DNA from: Nitrospira sp.
GTDB taxonomy: Bacteria > Nitrospirota > Nitrospiria > Nitrospirales > Nitrospiraceae
Length of the DNA: 62,589 bases
Direction of reading: 5' to 3'
NCBI GenBank assembly: GCA_018242685.1
Contig: JAFEBM010000043.1
Location: 1-62,589, forward strand
This document shows positions 26,144-34,996 of this stretch, in pieces; position 1 is the stretch's first letter; each line of letters starts with the position of its first letter. The notes under the pieces are model-generated. The model was not told where the DNA came from. It did no database searches and saw only the letters and a program-made list of their open reading frames with translations. Made by a program: the position numbers and the translations under genes.

Positions 26144-26854
26144 GTGCGCAACGAAACGATCGTTGATCCATGGTCACTCGGCGTCTGGGCCGTTCTGGTA
26201 GCAGTTACCGTCGGCTGCGTTCCTGACGACAATTCCATTCGCGTCGAGAATGAAGCCCTCAAGAAGCAAGTCGCCAAACAGGAAATTCTCCTGAGTTCCT
26301 TGTTGGACGGGAATAAGGTGATGCAGCAGCAGATCGATCTGCTCAATCAAGAACTTCGTGACGCAAAGAGCACCACGGAAGCCACAAAGGCGGACGCCAA
26401 ACGCCAGACCGAGGAACTGGAACTTCAGCTGGCTGAGACCAAACGAATGGTTGCATCCCAAATGACGGAATCCCTCAAAGTCGAGGAGAAAGGTGCGCAG
26501 TCCGATACACTCCCTCGGCCTATGCCGACCGTGGCCAAGGTCGTTGAAGATGCGCTGGCACGCAACGGTTATCAGATGAAGGTCAGCGTCAAGACCGATC
26601 AACGGGCGGTCTATGTGACAGAGCGCAAGATCTCCAACCCGACGTCGCTCGAAGTAACGGGGTCGAGGAATCAATACCTCATTTCCCTTCAAGCCCTTCC
26701 GGACAGCCTGACGAAAGTCGGCGTGAAAGCTGAATTCGAACGGGTCGCACAGGGAGGCCGCATCTTAAGCGTCAGCCGCGAAGAAACCAGCGAAATCGAG
26801 CACCGCCTGATCAACGAAATCAACAAGGCGCTTGCCAATCCAGCCAAGACGTAA
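26144..26854 (+). CDS. lipoprotein with coiled coil, unknown
   Basis: A 236-residue protein with a signal peptide and lipobox VTVGC (Cys25), a coiled coil at about 33-105 (ENEALKKQVAKQEILL, LELQLAETKRMV), a Pro-containing hinge and a C-terminal alpha/beta domain (about 125-236) without a family I recognise. The GTG start has a GGAGG site 7 bases upstream. The layout suggests a periplasmic, possibly oligomeric envelope protein. It is separate from the AAA ATPase gene by 74 bases on the same strand. Confidence 0.75.
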   Translation: MRNETIVDPWSLGVWAVLVAVTVGCVPDDNSIRVENEALKKQVAKQEILLSSLLDGNKVMQQQIDLLNQELRDAKSTTEATKADAKRQTEELELQLAETKRMVASQMTESLKVEEKGAQSDTLPRPMPTVAKVVEDALARNGYQMKVSVKTDQRAVYVTERKISNPTSLEVTGSRNQYLISLQALPDSLTKVGVKAEFERVAQGGRILSVSREETSEIEHRLINEINKALANPAKT

Positions 26855-26928
26855 ATCTTCAGCACGCGACGGTCACAATCACCGGTTTTCTTGGTCCGGT
26901 CGAGGCCTCGTGCTAGCATTTCCCTCCG

Positions 26929-28488
26929 ATGGCTCTCTCGACCAGCGTGCACGATCTCCGCACTCTGATCCGCTCTTCCCATCCTCTCGTCGTCATTGAA
27001 ACGGTGGAGGAGGAGCGAGTTCTGGCCTTACTACAGTCGGTGACCGCACAGGAGCGCATGCCGCTCTTCGAGTGGTCCGTCACCAGAGGGCTCACCCGCG
27101 CCGACGAAGACGCTACCCTCAGTAAAATGACCGCGACCCCCTTGGCTGTCCTTCAACATCTTCATGGCCTGACGGTAGAAGCGGTGTTTTGGCTCAAGGA
27201 TCTGGGGCCACATCTGCAAGATCCCGTTGTCTGCCGACAGCTTCGGGAGGTAGCCGCAGTCTACAGCCGATCACGGGCCACCTGCCTGTTGACCGGTCAG
27301 CCGATCACGCTGTCGCTGGATCTCGATAAAATTGCGGTGCGACTCGATCTAAAACTGCCGGATCGAGACGAGCTGCGGTCGATGTTGGGCGGCTTACTCC
27401 AATCGTTGGGATCGCGAACAACCACTCGTCCACGGTCCACGACGCTCGTACAAAGCATTCTCAGTTCGATAAACGAGACCAAGCCAGTCGCAAACGGACC
27501 CTGGTCCCAGGAGTCCGACGCAATTCTTCGTGCTCTACAGGGATTGACGCTCCATCAAGCCCGCCAGGTCATCGCACAATGCATCGTGGAACGCGGCACG
27601 CTCTCTGCCGAGGATGTCCAAACAATCTTGAAACGCAAGGTGCAGGCAATCAAAGACGGCGGCCTCTTGGAATACTATCCCTTGGAGGATAATCGGTTTG
27701 AGTTGGGAGGCTTCACCAATTTGAAGTCCTGGCTGGAGCGGGCTCAAGTCGGGTTTACCGCCGAAGCCAAATCACTCAATCTCACCCCGCCTCGTGGCAT
27801 CATGTTGGTCGGTGTGCCGGGCTGCGGAAAATCGCTCGCGGCGAAGGCCATCGCGCGGGAATGGAAACTCCCGCTCCTGAAACTCGATGCCGGCCGGTTA
27901 TTCGATAAGTTCGTCGGCGAGTCGGAAAAGAATTTTCGCAAGGCGATCGAGATGGCGGAATCCCTATCCCCGATCGTCCTCTGGATCGATGAAATCGAGA
28001 AAGCGATGGTCGCCGACGGAGGAAGCGGCAACGCCGATGCGGGGTTGAGTCGACGGCTCTTCGGCGCATTCCTCACGTGGCTGCAGGAAAAACAGCAGGA
28101 TGTGTTCGTCGTCGCCACGGCCAACGATCTGTCCTCACTGCCCCCCGAACTCCTGCGCAAAGGACGGTTCGATGAAATCTTTTTCGTCGATCTGCCGGAC
28201 GATGTTGAACGTGAAGCCATCTGGAAGATTCACCTGGGCCTCCGGAAACAGGACAGCAAGAAGTTCGATCTCGGCAAGATCGTCAGTGCAAGCGACGGCT
28301 TCAGCGGGTCAGAGATCGAACAGGCGGTGGTAGCGGCCCTCTATCGAGCGCTGCACCAAAGAACTCTACTCACGACCGACCTGCTCATCGAAGAATTGAC
28401 CCACACGGTGCCGCTCTCCGTCGCGCGCCGTGAAGACATCGATGCACTCCGACAGGCAGCCGAAGGCCGATTTGTGAACGTGCGGTAA
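26929..28488 (+). CDS. Ycf46-like AAA+ ATPase
   Basis: A 519-residue protein with a variable N-terminal domain (to about 250) and one AAA+ module. Walker A is GVPGCGKS at about 295-302, Walker B is IVLWIDEIEKAM near 351, the sensor region is VVATANDLSSLPPELLRKGRFDE and a C-terminal helical lid contains SDGFSGSEIEQAVVAALY. This is the Ycf46 family, related to FtsH ATPases but without protease or membrane anchor. In cyanobacteria it has been linked to CO2 use; here its role is unknown. It is 6 bases upstream of the NlpC/P60-type lipoprotein gene. Confidence 0.88.
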   Translation: MALSTSVHDLRTLIRSSHPLVVIETVEEERVLALLQSVTAQERMPLFEWSVTRGLTRADEDATLSKMTATPLAVLQHLHGLTVEAVFWLKDLGPHLQDPVVCRQLREVAAVYSRSRATCLLTGQPITLSLDLDKIAVRLDLKLPDRDELRSMLGGLLQSLGSRTTTRPRSTTLVQSILSSINETKPVANGPWSQESDAILRALQGLTLHQARQVIAQCIVERGTLSAEDVQTILKRKVQAIKDGGLLEYYPLEDNRFELGGFTNLKSWLERAQVGFTAEAKSLNLTPPRGIMLVGVPGCGKSLAAKAIAREWKLPLLKLDAGRLFDKFVGESEKNFRKAIEMAESLSPIVLWIDEIEKAMVADGGSGNADAGLSRRLFGAFLTWLQEKQQDVFVVATANDLSSLPPELLRKGRFDEIFFVDLPDDVEREAIWKIHLGLRKQDSKKFDLGKIVSASDGFSGSEIEQAVVAALYRALHQRTLLTTDLLIEELTHTVPLSVARREDIDALRQAAEGRFVNVR

Positions 28489-28494
28489 CCACCG

Positions 28495-29388
28495 ATGTCA
28501 TTTCCCCTGATCATCGCCTTTCTTGCAAGCGCAACTCTCATGGGCTGCACCAAGCCGGCTCAGAAGCTGAATAAGGAAACCGTGACTCCAACAATCTCAG
28601 CGGAGAAGACGAATCCTCGTGAATCACCTGCACTGCCGAAGCTTTCTTCTCCGTCGGTCACAGTCGATCACCCGACTTCCTTCATGACATCTCTTCCCAG
28701 CCGATCAGCCATCGTTGAGTCCGCAGCAAGGCTCGTCGGAGCACGGACGATTACAAGCCAGGGCAAACGTATCGCTTATGACTGTGCAGGGGTCACCCGT
28801 GCCATCTTCTTGGAGCACGGCATCGATTTGTATCGTGGAGATCTTAATGATCCGAAGGGAAACGGCGTCCGGCTCATCCACAACCACGTACGCCGGCACG
28901 GCTCGCTTCATCGAGGATCGATCGTCAGTCCAGGCGATCTCGTATTTTTTGATAACACGTGGGATTTCAACGGAGACGGCAAGCTGAACGATCCCCTGAC
29001 CCACGTGGGGGTCGTCGAACGGTTGGAACCAGACGGCACTGTGATCTTCATCAGCCGCGTCGCCAATGCAGTCGAGCGTTACCGCATGAATTTGGACCAG
29101 CCGCATGTCCATAAGACCGCCCAAGGCCTGGTGCTCAACGACTACATACGGCGGAAACATCCAGCAGATTCCGATCACACGGCCAGACTGACCGGCGAGC
29201 TCTTTTCCTTCTATGGAAACCTTTTAGACCGTCAGAAAAGCATTTTCTCGGACGACACATTTCCAGCGATCAAAGCCGACAGCGGGAGTCCGTCTCTCCA
29301 TCCGCAGCCGCACATGAATGATACCGCTGACGTCAGTCCGCCACATGGCGGTCCAACCCCGAAGAGGGGAAAGCTTGGAGCTTGGTAA
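28495..29388 (+). CDS. NlpC/P60-type (CHAP-like) lipoprotein
   Basis: A 297-residue lipoprotein with lipobox TLMGC (Cys18). A papain-like domain begins near residue 75, with nucleophile Cys in YDCAGVTRAIFLEHG (about residue 97) and the likely His in PLTHVGVVERLEPDG (about 170). This fits cell-wall amidases or endopeptidases. Between them lies a DFNGDGKLND insertion that resembles a calcium-binding loop but lacks the acidic residue at position 12. The C-terminal 70 residues are Pro/Ser-rich and probably disordered. It may act in peptidoglycan remodelling. Confidence 0.8.
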   Translation: MSFPLIIAFLASATLMGCTKPAQKLNKETVTPTISAEKTNPRESPALPKLSSPSVTVDHPTSFMTSLPSRSAIVESAARLVGARTITSQGKRIAYDCAGVTRAIFLEHGIDLYRGDLNDPKGNGVRLIHNHVRRHGSLHRGSIVSPGDLVFFDNTWDFNGDGKLNDPLTHVGVVERLEPDGTVIFISRVANAVERYRMNLDQPHVHKTAQGLVLNDYIRRKHPADSDHTARLTGELFSFYGNLLDRQKSIFSDDTFPAIKADSGSPSLHPQPHMNDTADVSPPHGGPTPKRGKLGAW

Positions 29389-29529
29389 CTGAACCCACCA
29401 TCACAATGATCGTTATCGCCACTACAGAACAAGGCCATGACATCCGATAAAGAACATATCGTGGCGTCACCCATATTGAGGAGCAGCACTGAGCTCCAAT
29501 TCTTCCATTGACCTGGTAAGATCATCTCT

Positions 29530-29961
29530 ATGGCTATCTCATCAAGACAAACACATGTTCGAGAAACCAACCCGCTCCGTCGAACCCTCACGGATGTCCG
29601 GCATGGACTCTTAGGGTTGCATAAGGCCCTGATCGTCGCCGAACAGCTGACTTATGAGCGGATTTACGGTCGAGTGGACTCCACGGGCCAACTTCTACAG
29701 TTGGTGATGAACGATCCGTGGTTTACCTGGCTGCATCCCCTTTCCAATATGGTGGTCCGCATCGACGAACTGCTTGATGGGAACGATCAATTGACCGTCG
29801 ATGATGTGGCGGTACTGTTGACCGAGGTGCGGACGCTCATTCGACCATCCGAGCTGGGCGATGGGTACGAGCGGAGTTATTATGAGGCCCTGCAGCGCGC
29901 CCCCGACGTCGTTCTCGCGCACTGCGAAATGAAGAAGCTGCTGACGCTGCCCTCAGTGTAG
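29530..29961 (+). CDS. conserved hypothetical helical protein
   Basis: A 143-residue soluble protein, mainly alpha-helical, with no signal peptide. Notable segments are LRRTLTDVRHGLLGLHKALI, ERIYGRVDSTGQLLQLVMNDPWFTWLHPLS and RTLIRPSELGDGYERSYYEAL. I recognise it only as a conserved hypothetical family; no catalytic residues are evident. It stands alone between the NlpC-type gene and a convergent membrane-protein gene. Confidence 0.75.
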   Translation: MAISSRQTHVRETNPLRRTLTDVRHGLLGLHKALIVAEQLTYERIYGRVDSTGQLLQLVMNDPWFTWLHPLSNMVVRIDELLDGNDQLTVDDVAVLLTEVRTLIRPSELGDGYERSYYEALQRAPDVVLAHCEMKKLLTLPSV

Positions 29962-30002
29962 AACCTACCCTTGCTCGCTCTTTAATGTGCCGTAAGTGGC
30001 AA

Positions 30003-31130
30003 TCATTCCGTTTCCACTCCTCCAGAAAGCCGGCGACTCAAACAGAGATCGGCAACTGCCACACATTCGAGACCGAACGGTAGATACCCCGCGTAGCCGA
30101 GCAACGGCATCTCGAACAGCTGGAACCGATGCACGAACGGAATGGCGTACTCCCAATGGGCAAGGCTCTTCCAGTTCCAGAGCTCCCAAAAGAATCCACA
30201 GACCAGAGCCGCCAGCGCCGGTATCCACACACCCCGCCAATCGCCCCGCGCGAATGATGATAGGACAGTCTGTCTCCCGGCCAATTCCTGAAGCGAGACC
30301 ACCAGCAACAGCGGTCCAACCCAGACAAGTGAAAACAGGTAATCGGGCCAGCGCCCAATGGCAAACAATCCTAGACATGACAAAAGAAGAAGCGGCCAGC
30401 TGACTTGCCTCGTATTGTAGAGGTGTATCGGTCTGAACTGATCCATACCCGCACTGACAGCCGGATACGAGGTCAACAGTTCCGCTGTGCCGAGAACGGC
30501 CGGCAGCACCGTCGCAAATGGAATTGTGGCTTGAAAGACGTACTCAAGTGCCGACCGCTCTGCAACGCCGACGTAATACCAGTTCTGCACAAAACGATTC
30601 AGGTACTCGAACAGCCACCAGAAGGCGGCGCTCAAGGGGAACAGCGACAAAAAATAGCGAGGGAGATGGAGCATCATGCACCGGCCGGTGCGGGCGAATG
30701 TGACGGCGTTCACGGTCACGATGTAGCCGAGCCACAGCGGCGTAAATGTATGCTCCTGAACTGCCGCCAGCCCAGGAAACCTGGTCCAGGCCACCACCCA
30801 CCAGAAGCACGTCCATCCAACCCCGAGCCAACCCCACCAGGGAAATGATGGGCAATAGTGCTGGGTGTTGAGTGCTGAGTACTGAGTTAGGGAAGATGAC
30901 GGGCGAAGGTTTGCGCTGGTTATCCGTAAAAGAATTGATCCAATAACCAGAGCGATCAAGAGTGTCAGAACGATGAATACCGGCCAGGAGAACGGTTCAT
31001 GTTGCACATAATGGGTACGCGGAGGAAATTCAAGATAGCGTCCGAGCGGCTGACCGGACCACAGCACGCCGAGAAGCGGCAGCCCAAGCACCAGCGAAAG
31101 GAAGCAGCAGATGACGCCGGCCCGGCTCAT
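30003..31130 (-). CDS. polytopic membrane protein, unknown, with embedded heptad repeat
   Basis: A 375-residue protein with about nine hydrophobic helices, rich in Trp (FPWWGWLGVGWTCFWWVVAW). No enzyme family recognised. Between the second and third helices the coding sequence contains five 7-base AGTGCTG-type units (30857-30891), translated as LTQYSALNTQHY, a low-complexity loop that looks inserted without breaking the frame. It starts 11 bases after the DUF5069 gene on the same strand. Confidence 0.75.
   Translation of the reverse strand: MSRAGVICCFLSLVLGLPLLGVLWSGQPLGRYLEFPPRTHYVQHEPFSWPVFIVLTLLIALVIGSILLRITSANLRPSSSLTQYSALNTQHYCPSFPWWGWLGVGWTCFWWVVAWTRFPGLAAVQEHTFTPLWLGYIVTVNAVTFARTGRCMMLHLPRYFLSLFPLSAAFWWLFEYLNRFVQNWYYVGVAERSALEYVFQATIPFATVLPAVLGTAELLTSYPAVSAGMDQFRPIHLYNTRQVSWPLLLLSCLGLFAIGRWPDYLFSLVWVGPLLLVVSLQELAGRQTVLSSFARGDWRGVWIPALAALVCGFFWELWNWKSLAHWEYAIPFVHRFQLFEMPLLGYAGYLPFGLECVAVADLCLSRRLSGGVETE
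30857..30891. repeat. heptad repeat (AGTGCTG type), five units, inside a coding sequence
   Basis: AGTGCTG, GGTGTTG, AGTGCTG, AGTACTG, AGTTAGG follow one another without gaps. The same unit builds the intergenic elements at 46.0, 49.9 and 54.1 kb. Here the array lies within the membrane-protein gene and its frame stays open. Confidence 0.7.
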
Positions 31131-31141
31131 CCCTTGCGCCT

Positions 31142-31579
31142 TTACATTCGCCCTTCATCCAACTCAATCACATCCGCCCAGGTTGTAACAGACGGCAGGG
31201 AACTCACGGCCACTCCACGTTTGATTGCAATATCCTTCAAACGACCGTGGAACCTCTGACGACCTGCCTCATCTTTTGGACCTGAGACAAGCAGCCCTTG
31301 CGACCATTGCGTGATTTCCTGGTCGGACGGCTTGCGACCGTTGGCCTTCACCCAGGTCAGCAATTCTTCATCGGTCTCACCGGCGAGTACTCGCTGCTCA
31401 AAGGCCTTCGCATCAATGCCCAGGAAATCGGCCAGATATTTATCGAATCCGACTGTGATGTAGTTGTAATCCTGAATCTGCCCGGCATCGCGTAGTCGAA
31501 TCTTATCGATAAACCGTCCGAGGTGGGCAATGCCACCGAGTAAGACTTTTGGACTGCGAGGATAGAGTGGTTGTGACAC
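31142..31579 (-). CDS. DUF5069 domain protein
   Basis: A 145-residue soluble protein with the DUF5069 pattern: YPRSPKVLLGGIAHLGRFIDKIRL at the N-terminus, DKYLADFLGIDAKAFEQRV, EELLTWVKANGRKPSDQEI and a C-terminal ADVIELDEGR. Function of the family is unknown. It is upstream of the polytopic membrane-protein gene with an 11-base gap. Confidence 0.85.
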   Translation of the reverse strand: MSQPLYPRSPKVLLGGIAHLGRFIDKIRLRDAGQIQDYNYITVGFDKYLADFLGIDAKAFEQRVLAGETDEELLTWVKANGRKPSDQEITQWSQGLLVSGPKDEAGRQRFHGRLKDIAIKRGVAVSSLPSVTTWADVIELDEGRM

Positions 31580-31726
31580 GGTTCAGTTCTCCTCTGTGAA
31601 GATTCAACGCACGATACAAACAGGAAACCGATGAAGTGTAGAGGAGCCGAAGCGAGAAAGGCAACCTGGCTCGCCTGTCAAGTTTTTCTCGGCACTACCG
31701 ATACAGGCACTAGCAGTGAGGTTGAT

Positions 31727-32092
31727 ATGCAGCTCCGGTGCAGCCCAAGAATGTACGTACGATATCCAGCCAGCGTCCAGACCGACAACGGCGCTGGTGA
31801 AGGAACTCTCTTCAATCTCTCTGCAACAGGCTGCAGAATGCAAAGCAACGTGGCCCTCACTCCAGGGAGCTATCTCGCACTGCACATCGAGGCGTCTGAA
31901 ACAGAATCTCCGCTAGCCGTCGAAGTCTCCATCGTGCGATGGCACAAAGACAACCAATTCGGCATCGAGTTTCTTCGGTATGCCCAAGGAGTCCGTGAGC
32001 GAGTCACCGATCTGGTCGAAGGTCGAGAAGCCCCTGTTGTTTCGAACCAACCTGTTGAAGCAGAATTGACTCTCAGCCCCGTCGCCGCGTAA
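31727..32092 (+). CDS. PilZ-domain protein
   Basis: A 121-residue protein that is essentially one PilZ domain. The c-di-GMP binding signature is present as RMYVRYP near the N-terminus (an R-x3-R pattern) and NLSATGCRM (the [D/N]-x-S-x-x-G motif) about 20 residues later. The ATG at 31727 has a GAGG site 6 bases upstream; the frame is open to 31631. It probably acts as a c-di-GMP receptor; targets are not shown by the neighbours. Confidence 0.85.
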   Translation: MQLRCSPRMYVRYPASVQTDNGAGEGTLFNLSATGCRMQSNVALTPGSYLALHIEASETESPLAVEVSIVRWHKDNQFGIEFLRYAQGVRERVTDLVEGREAPVVSNQPVEAELTLSPVAA

Positions 32093-32323
32093 GCGTCTTT
32101 CCCATTGAATCGTTCTTCAAATCCTTCGTCACCATTACCCTATTCATTTGCTGAGCCAAATCACCCCACAAATATGCCATGGACAAGCCATGATCGAATT
32201 CCCTAATGCTCACTGCAATGAGGGACAGCGACACCCCGATCTGATTCATCGGTAGGAGGTGTCGTGCATCCATGCTTCCGACTGGTTGGTCTCCTATTGA
32301 TGGTAACCTGACCTAACGCTCTC

Positions 32324-32770
32324 ATGCAGACAGAGGCACTGGCGGAAACCAATCCGGTTCAACGAGAGAATGCGCGGCTCGGCACAGCAGGTCGGCGTAC
32401 CCACAAGGTATCGTTTAATCAGCTCTATGCCGTCAGCAGCAATGCTGCCGCCGCCTATGGCAATAGGATAGGCGACTCTCTGACCAACAATGCCGTGCCC
32501 CCGACGGATGCCTCCTCGCCTTCTGGATGGGAATACAACGTGGTACGATGGCTGGAAAGGGAGAGTTACGACATCACCTATAGCACAAGCGTTGACAGCC
32601 CCACGAACGCCCGGATCCTAGACCGCCATAAGGGCTGGCTCTCCGTCGGGCATGATGAATATTGGACGTGGCAGCGACTGGTACCATTCAATGGAGTTGA
32701 GGGCTTGACGATTTCAACGTGCCGAATCTGCGGCAATCGAGTCTCAATGCGAGAGTTCAACAGATCATAA
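32324..32770 (+). pseudogene. fragment of an N,N-dimethylformamidase beta-subunit-like protein
   Basis: The middle of this 148-codon frame contains THKVSFNQLY, WEYNVVRWLERESYDITYST and HKGWLSVGHDEYW, characteristic of the large-subunit-like C-terminal domain of N,N-dimethylformamidase and related proteins. Homologous proteins are several hundred residues longer and continue past HDEYW with a helix that is missing here; after TWQ the reading becomes unrelated. There is no upstream N-terminal part. It is a relic, located in a poor region before the glycosyltransferase gene. Confidence 0.7.
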
Positions 32771-32882
32771 CAAATGTCCATGCACGGTTTCGACAAGACG
32801 CATCGCCCCGCCCGCAGTAATCGCATGTCGAGGGCAGTATGGTGCAGATCGTCCGTAACGGCCCTATCTGGAGAGGCCTGGC

Positions 32883-33935
32883 ATGAAGATCGCTCAATTG
32901 GTCCATTTAAGTGTGAGTGTGCCTCCCGAAAAGTATGGGGGGACAGAACGAGTAGTCTTCCACCTCGTGGAAGAGCTGGTCCGGCTTGGTCATGACGTCA
33001 CGCTGTTTGCCAGTGGTGATTCGACCACGAGCGCGAAGCTCGTCCCCATGTGCGAGCGCGCACTCACCCATACGCTGTTCATCAATAGAGACGCGATCAT
33101 GACGCAGATGCTGGAACAGGTGTGGAACCTGTCTCATCAGTTCGACATCATCCATTCTCATCTGGACTTCGTGGGGTTTCCTCTTGCCCGCCGGTCCGAG
33201 ATTCCTGTCATTACCACGGTCCATGGACACCTGGGAGCGCCGGAACTGGCGAAGGTCTATCGCGAATTCTGGGAGATTCCTGTGGTCTCCGTTTCGTATG
33301 CGCAACGGGCCCCCTTCCGCTCCAACAACTGGAAAGCGAACGTGTACCATGGAATGCCGGTTGATCTGTATCCGTTTCACTCAAAACCTCAGGGATACTT
33401 TGCGTTCATGGGCAGGATGTCGCCGGAGAAATCGCCGGAGGTGGCGATCCGGATCGCTCAACAATTGGGCATGCCGTTGCGGATGGCCGCCAAGGTTGAC
33501 CCGATCGATCGTGACTACTTTGAGACCGAGATCGCGCCTCTGCTCGCCGATCCACTGATCCAGTTCATCGGAGAGATCAGCGATCGCGAAAAGGGAGAAT
33601 TTCTGGGGAATGCCAGCGCAGTGCTGTGCCCCCATCGGCCGGAATCGTTCGGTTTGGTGTTGATCGAAGCGTTGGCCTGCGGCACTCCTGTGGTGACCTA
33701 TCGACACGGGTCGTATCCGGAGCTCATCGACCATGAAGCGACGGGATTTCTCTGTCGAGATGAGCAAGAGATGGTGCAAGCCGCCCGCCGTGTCGGCGAG
33801 ATCGATCGACGCCGATGCCGCAAAACATTCGAAGAACGATTCATGGCCGAGCGCATGGCGAAAGAGTATGTCCAACTATATGAACGAACGATCCAAGAAG
33901 CGTCGATGAACGAATCCTTTTCTTCGGATGAGTGA
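32883..33935 (+). CDS. family 4 glycosyltransferase
   Basis: A 350-residue GT-B glycosyltransferase. It has an N-terminal acceptor domain with EKYGGTERVVFHLVEELVRLGHDVTLFASGD and a C-terminal nucleotide-sugar domain with FMGRMSPEKSPEVAI and the GT4 signature HRPESFGLVLIEALACGTPVV (the E-x7-E pair). The acceptor is unknown. Its TGA overlaps the nagB ATG (TGATG), so the two genes are translationally coupled and probably act on amino sugars together. Confidence 0.9.
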   Translation: MKIAQLVHLSVSVPPEKYGGTERVVFHLVEELVRLGHDVTLFASGDSTTSAKLVPMCERALTHTLFINRDAIMTQMLEQVWNLSHQFDIIHSHLDFVGFPLARRSEIPVITTVHGHLGAPELAKVYREFWEIPVVSVSYAQRAPFRSNNWKANVYHGMPVDLYPFHSKPQGYFAFMGRMSPEKSPEVAIRIAQQLGMPLRMAAKVDPIDRDYFETEIAPLLADPLIQFIGEISDREKGEFLGNASAVLCPHRPESFGLVLIEALACGTPVVTYRHGSYPELIDHEATGFLCRDEQEMVQAARRVGEIDRRRCRKTFEERFMAERMAKEYVQLYERTIQEASMNESFSSDE

Positions 33936-34726
33936 TGCTAGTACTGATCACAGAAACACCGGAGGCAGGCAGCAGGATGGCGGGAAGCCTCGTCGCCCAG
34001 GCGATCAAGGGGACTCCGGCGTTGCGGCTCGGACTCGCTGCGGGGAACACGCCGCTCGGATTGTACCGGAACCTGGTGGATCTGCACCGCACGACGCGTC
34101 TCGATTTCTCTCACGTTCGGCTTTTCAGTCTCGACGAGTTCATCGGGTTGCCTGACGACAGCCCAAACAGCTATCGCATCTTCTTTCATCAGCATCTTCT
34201 CGACCATGTCAATATCAACCAGGCTCATCTCTATCTATTGCACGGACAGGCCGAGGACATCGACGCCTACTGTGTTTCATATGAGCGGCTCATTCAAAAC
34301 CAAGGCGGCATCGATCTGCAGATCCTAGGGATCGGGCAAAACGGCCACCTAGGGTTCAATGAACCAGGTTCCAGTCTCAATTCCCGGACGGGGCGCTGTT
34401 TCCTAAGCGCGTCGACCAAACACAATCTTGCTCAAGCCTTCGATAGCGAGCTGATCCCTGAATGGTCTGTAACCATGGGCCTCGGCACCATTCGTGAGGC
34501 GCGAACTCTCTTGCTCTTGGCCTTTGGAGCACACAAGGCCGAGAGCATCGCCAAAGCTTTAGAAGGACCGCTGAGCGCTTTCATACCCGCCTCGTCCATT
34601 CAGTTGCATCCCAACGTCGTCGTTGTGCTTGACCGCGAAGCTGCTGGTTCCCTCACCAATCAGGAATACTATCTGCAGCAATCGTCTCAGATCATGAAAA
34701 GCAATCAATGGTTCCAGGAGCCTTGA
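33935..34726 (+). CDS. nagB: glucosamine-6-phosphate deaminase / 6-phosphogluconolactonase family
   Basis: A 263-residue NagB-fold enzyme. Motifs are LAAGNTPLGLYRNL, the catalytic SLDEFIGLPDDSPNSY, ILGIGQNGHLGFNEPGSSL and a KHNLAQAF segment. It would convert glucosamine-6-phosphate to fructose-6-phosphate and ammonia, linking amino sugars to glycolysis. The ATG at 33935 shares a base with the stop of the upstream glycosyltransferase; a GTG one codon earlier is the alternative. A distant isomerase role cannot be ruled out. Confidence 0.88.
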   Translation: MLVLITETPEAGSRMAGSLVAQAIKGTPALRLGLAAGNTPLGLYRNLVDLHRTTRLDFSHVRLFSLDEFIGLPDDSPNSYRIFFHQHLLDHVNINQAHLYLLHGQAEDIDAYCVSYERLIQNQGGIDLQILGIGQNGHLGFNEPGSSLNSRTGRCFLSASTKHNLAQAFDSELIPEWSVTMGLGTIREARTLLLLAFGAHKAESIAKALEGPLSAFIPASSIQLHPNVVVVLDREAAGSLTNQEYYLQQSSQIMKSNQWFQEP

Positions 34727-34996
34727 TTGACGCAGGCCGCTCCTAACAGTCTTCCAACAACGCCATAGCACGCGAGAGCCCAAGAAGGTACATTCCACGC
34801 TTGCTTGTGCCGCTCGCTTCAATCAACGACTAACTGATACGGCACTTTACCTCCCGCTGAATCCACCGTTATGGGTTTGCGCGAGGCGAGATCCAGTCTG
34901 ATGAAAGTCGCGTTTTTAGCGAGACGGGGTGGGCGGGTGAGAAGAAAGCAGGAAACACTGGAAAAAAGAAACTTGGATTTTATGTTGCGAGGCTTT

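Noticed and set aside
34800..34925. Minus-strand segment with a protein-like tail (TFIRLDLASRKPI...)
   Set aside because: It slightly resembles the end of a thioesterase, but no start, no core motifs and no length support it.
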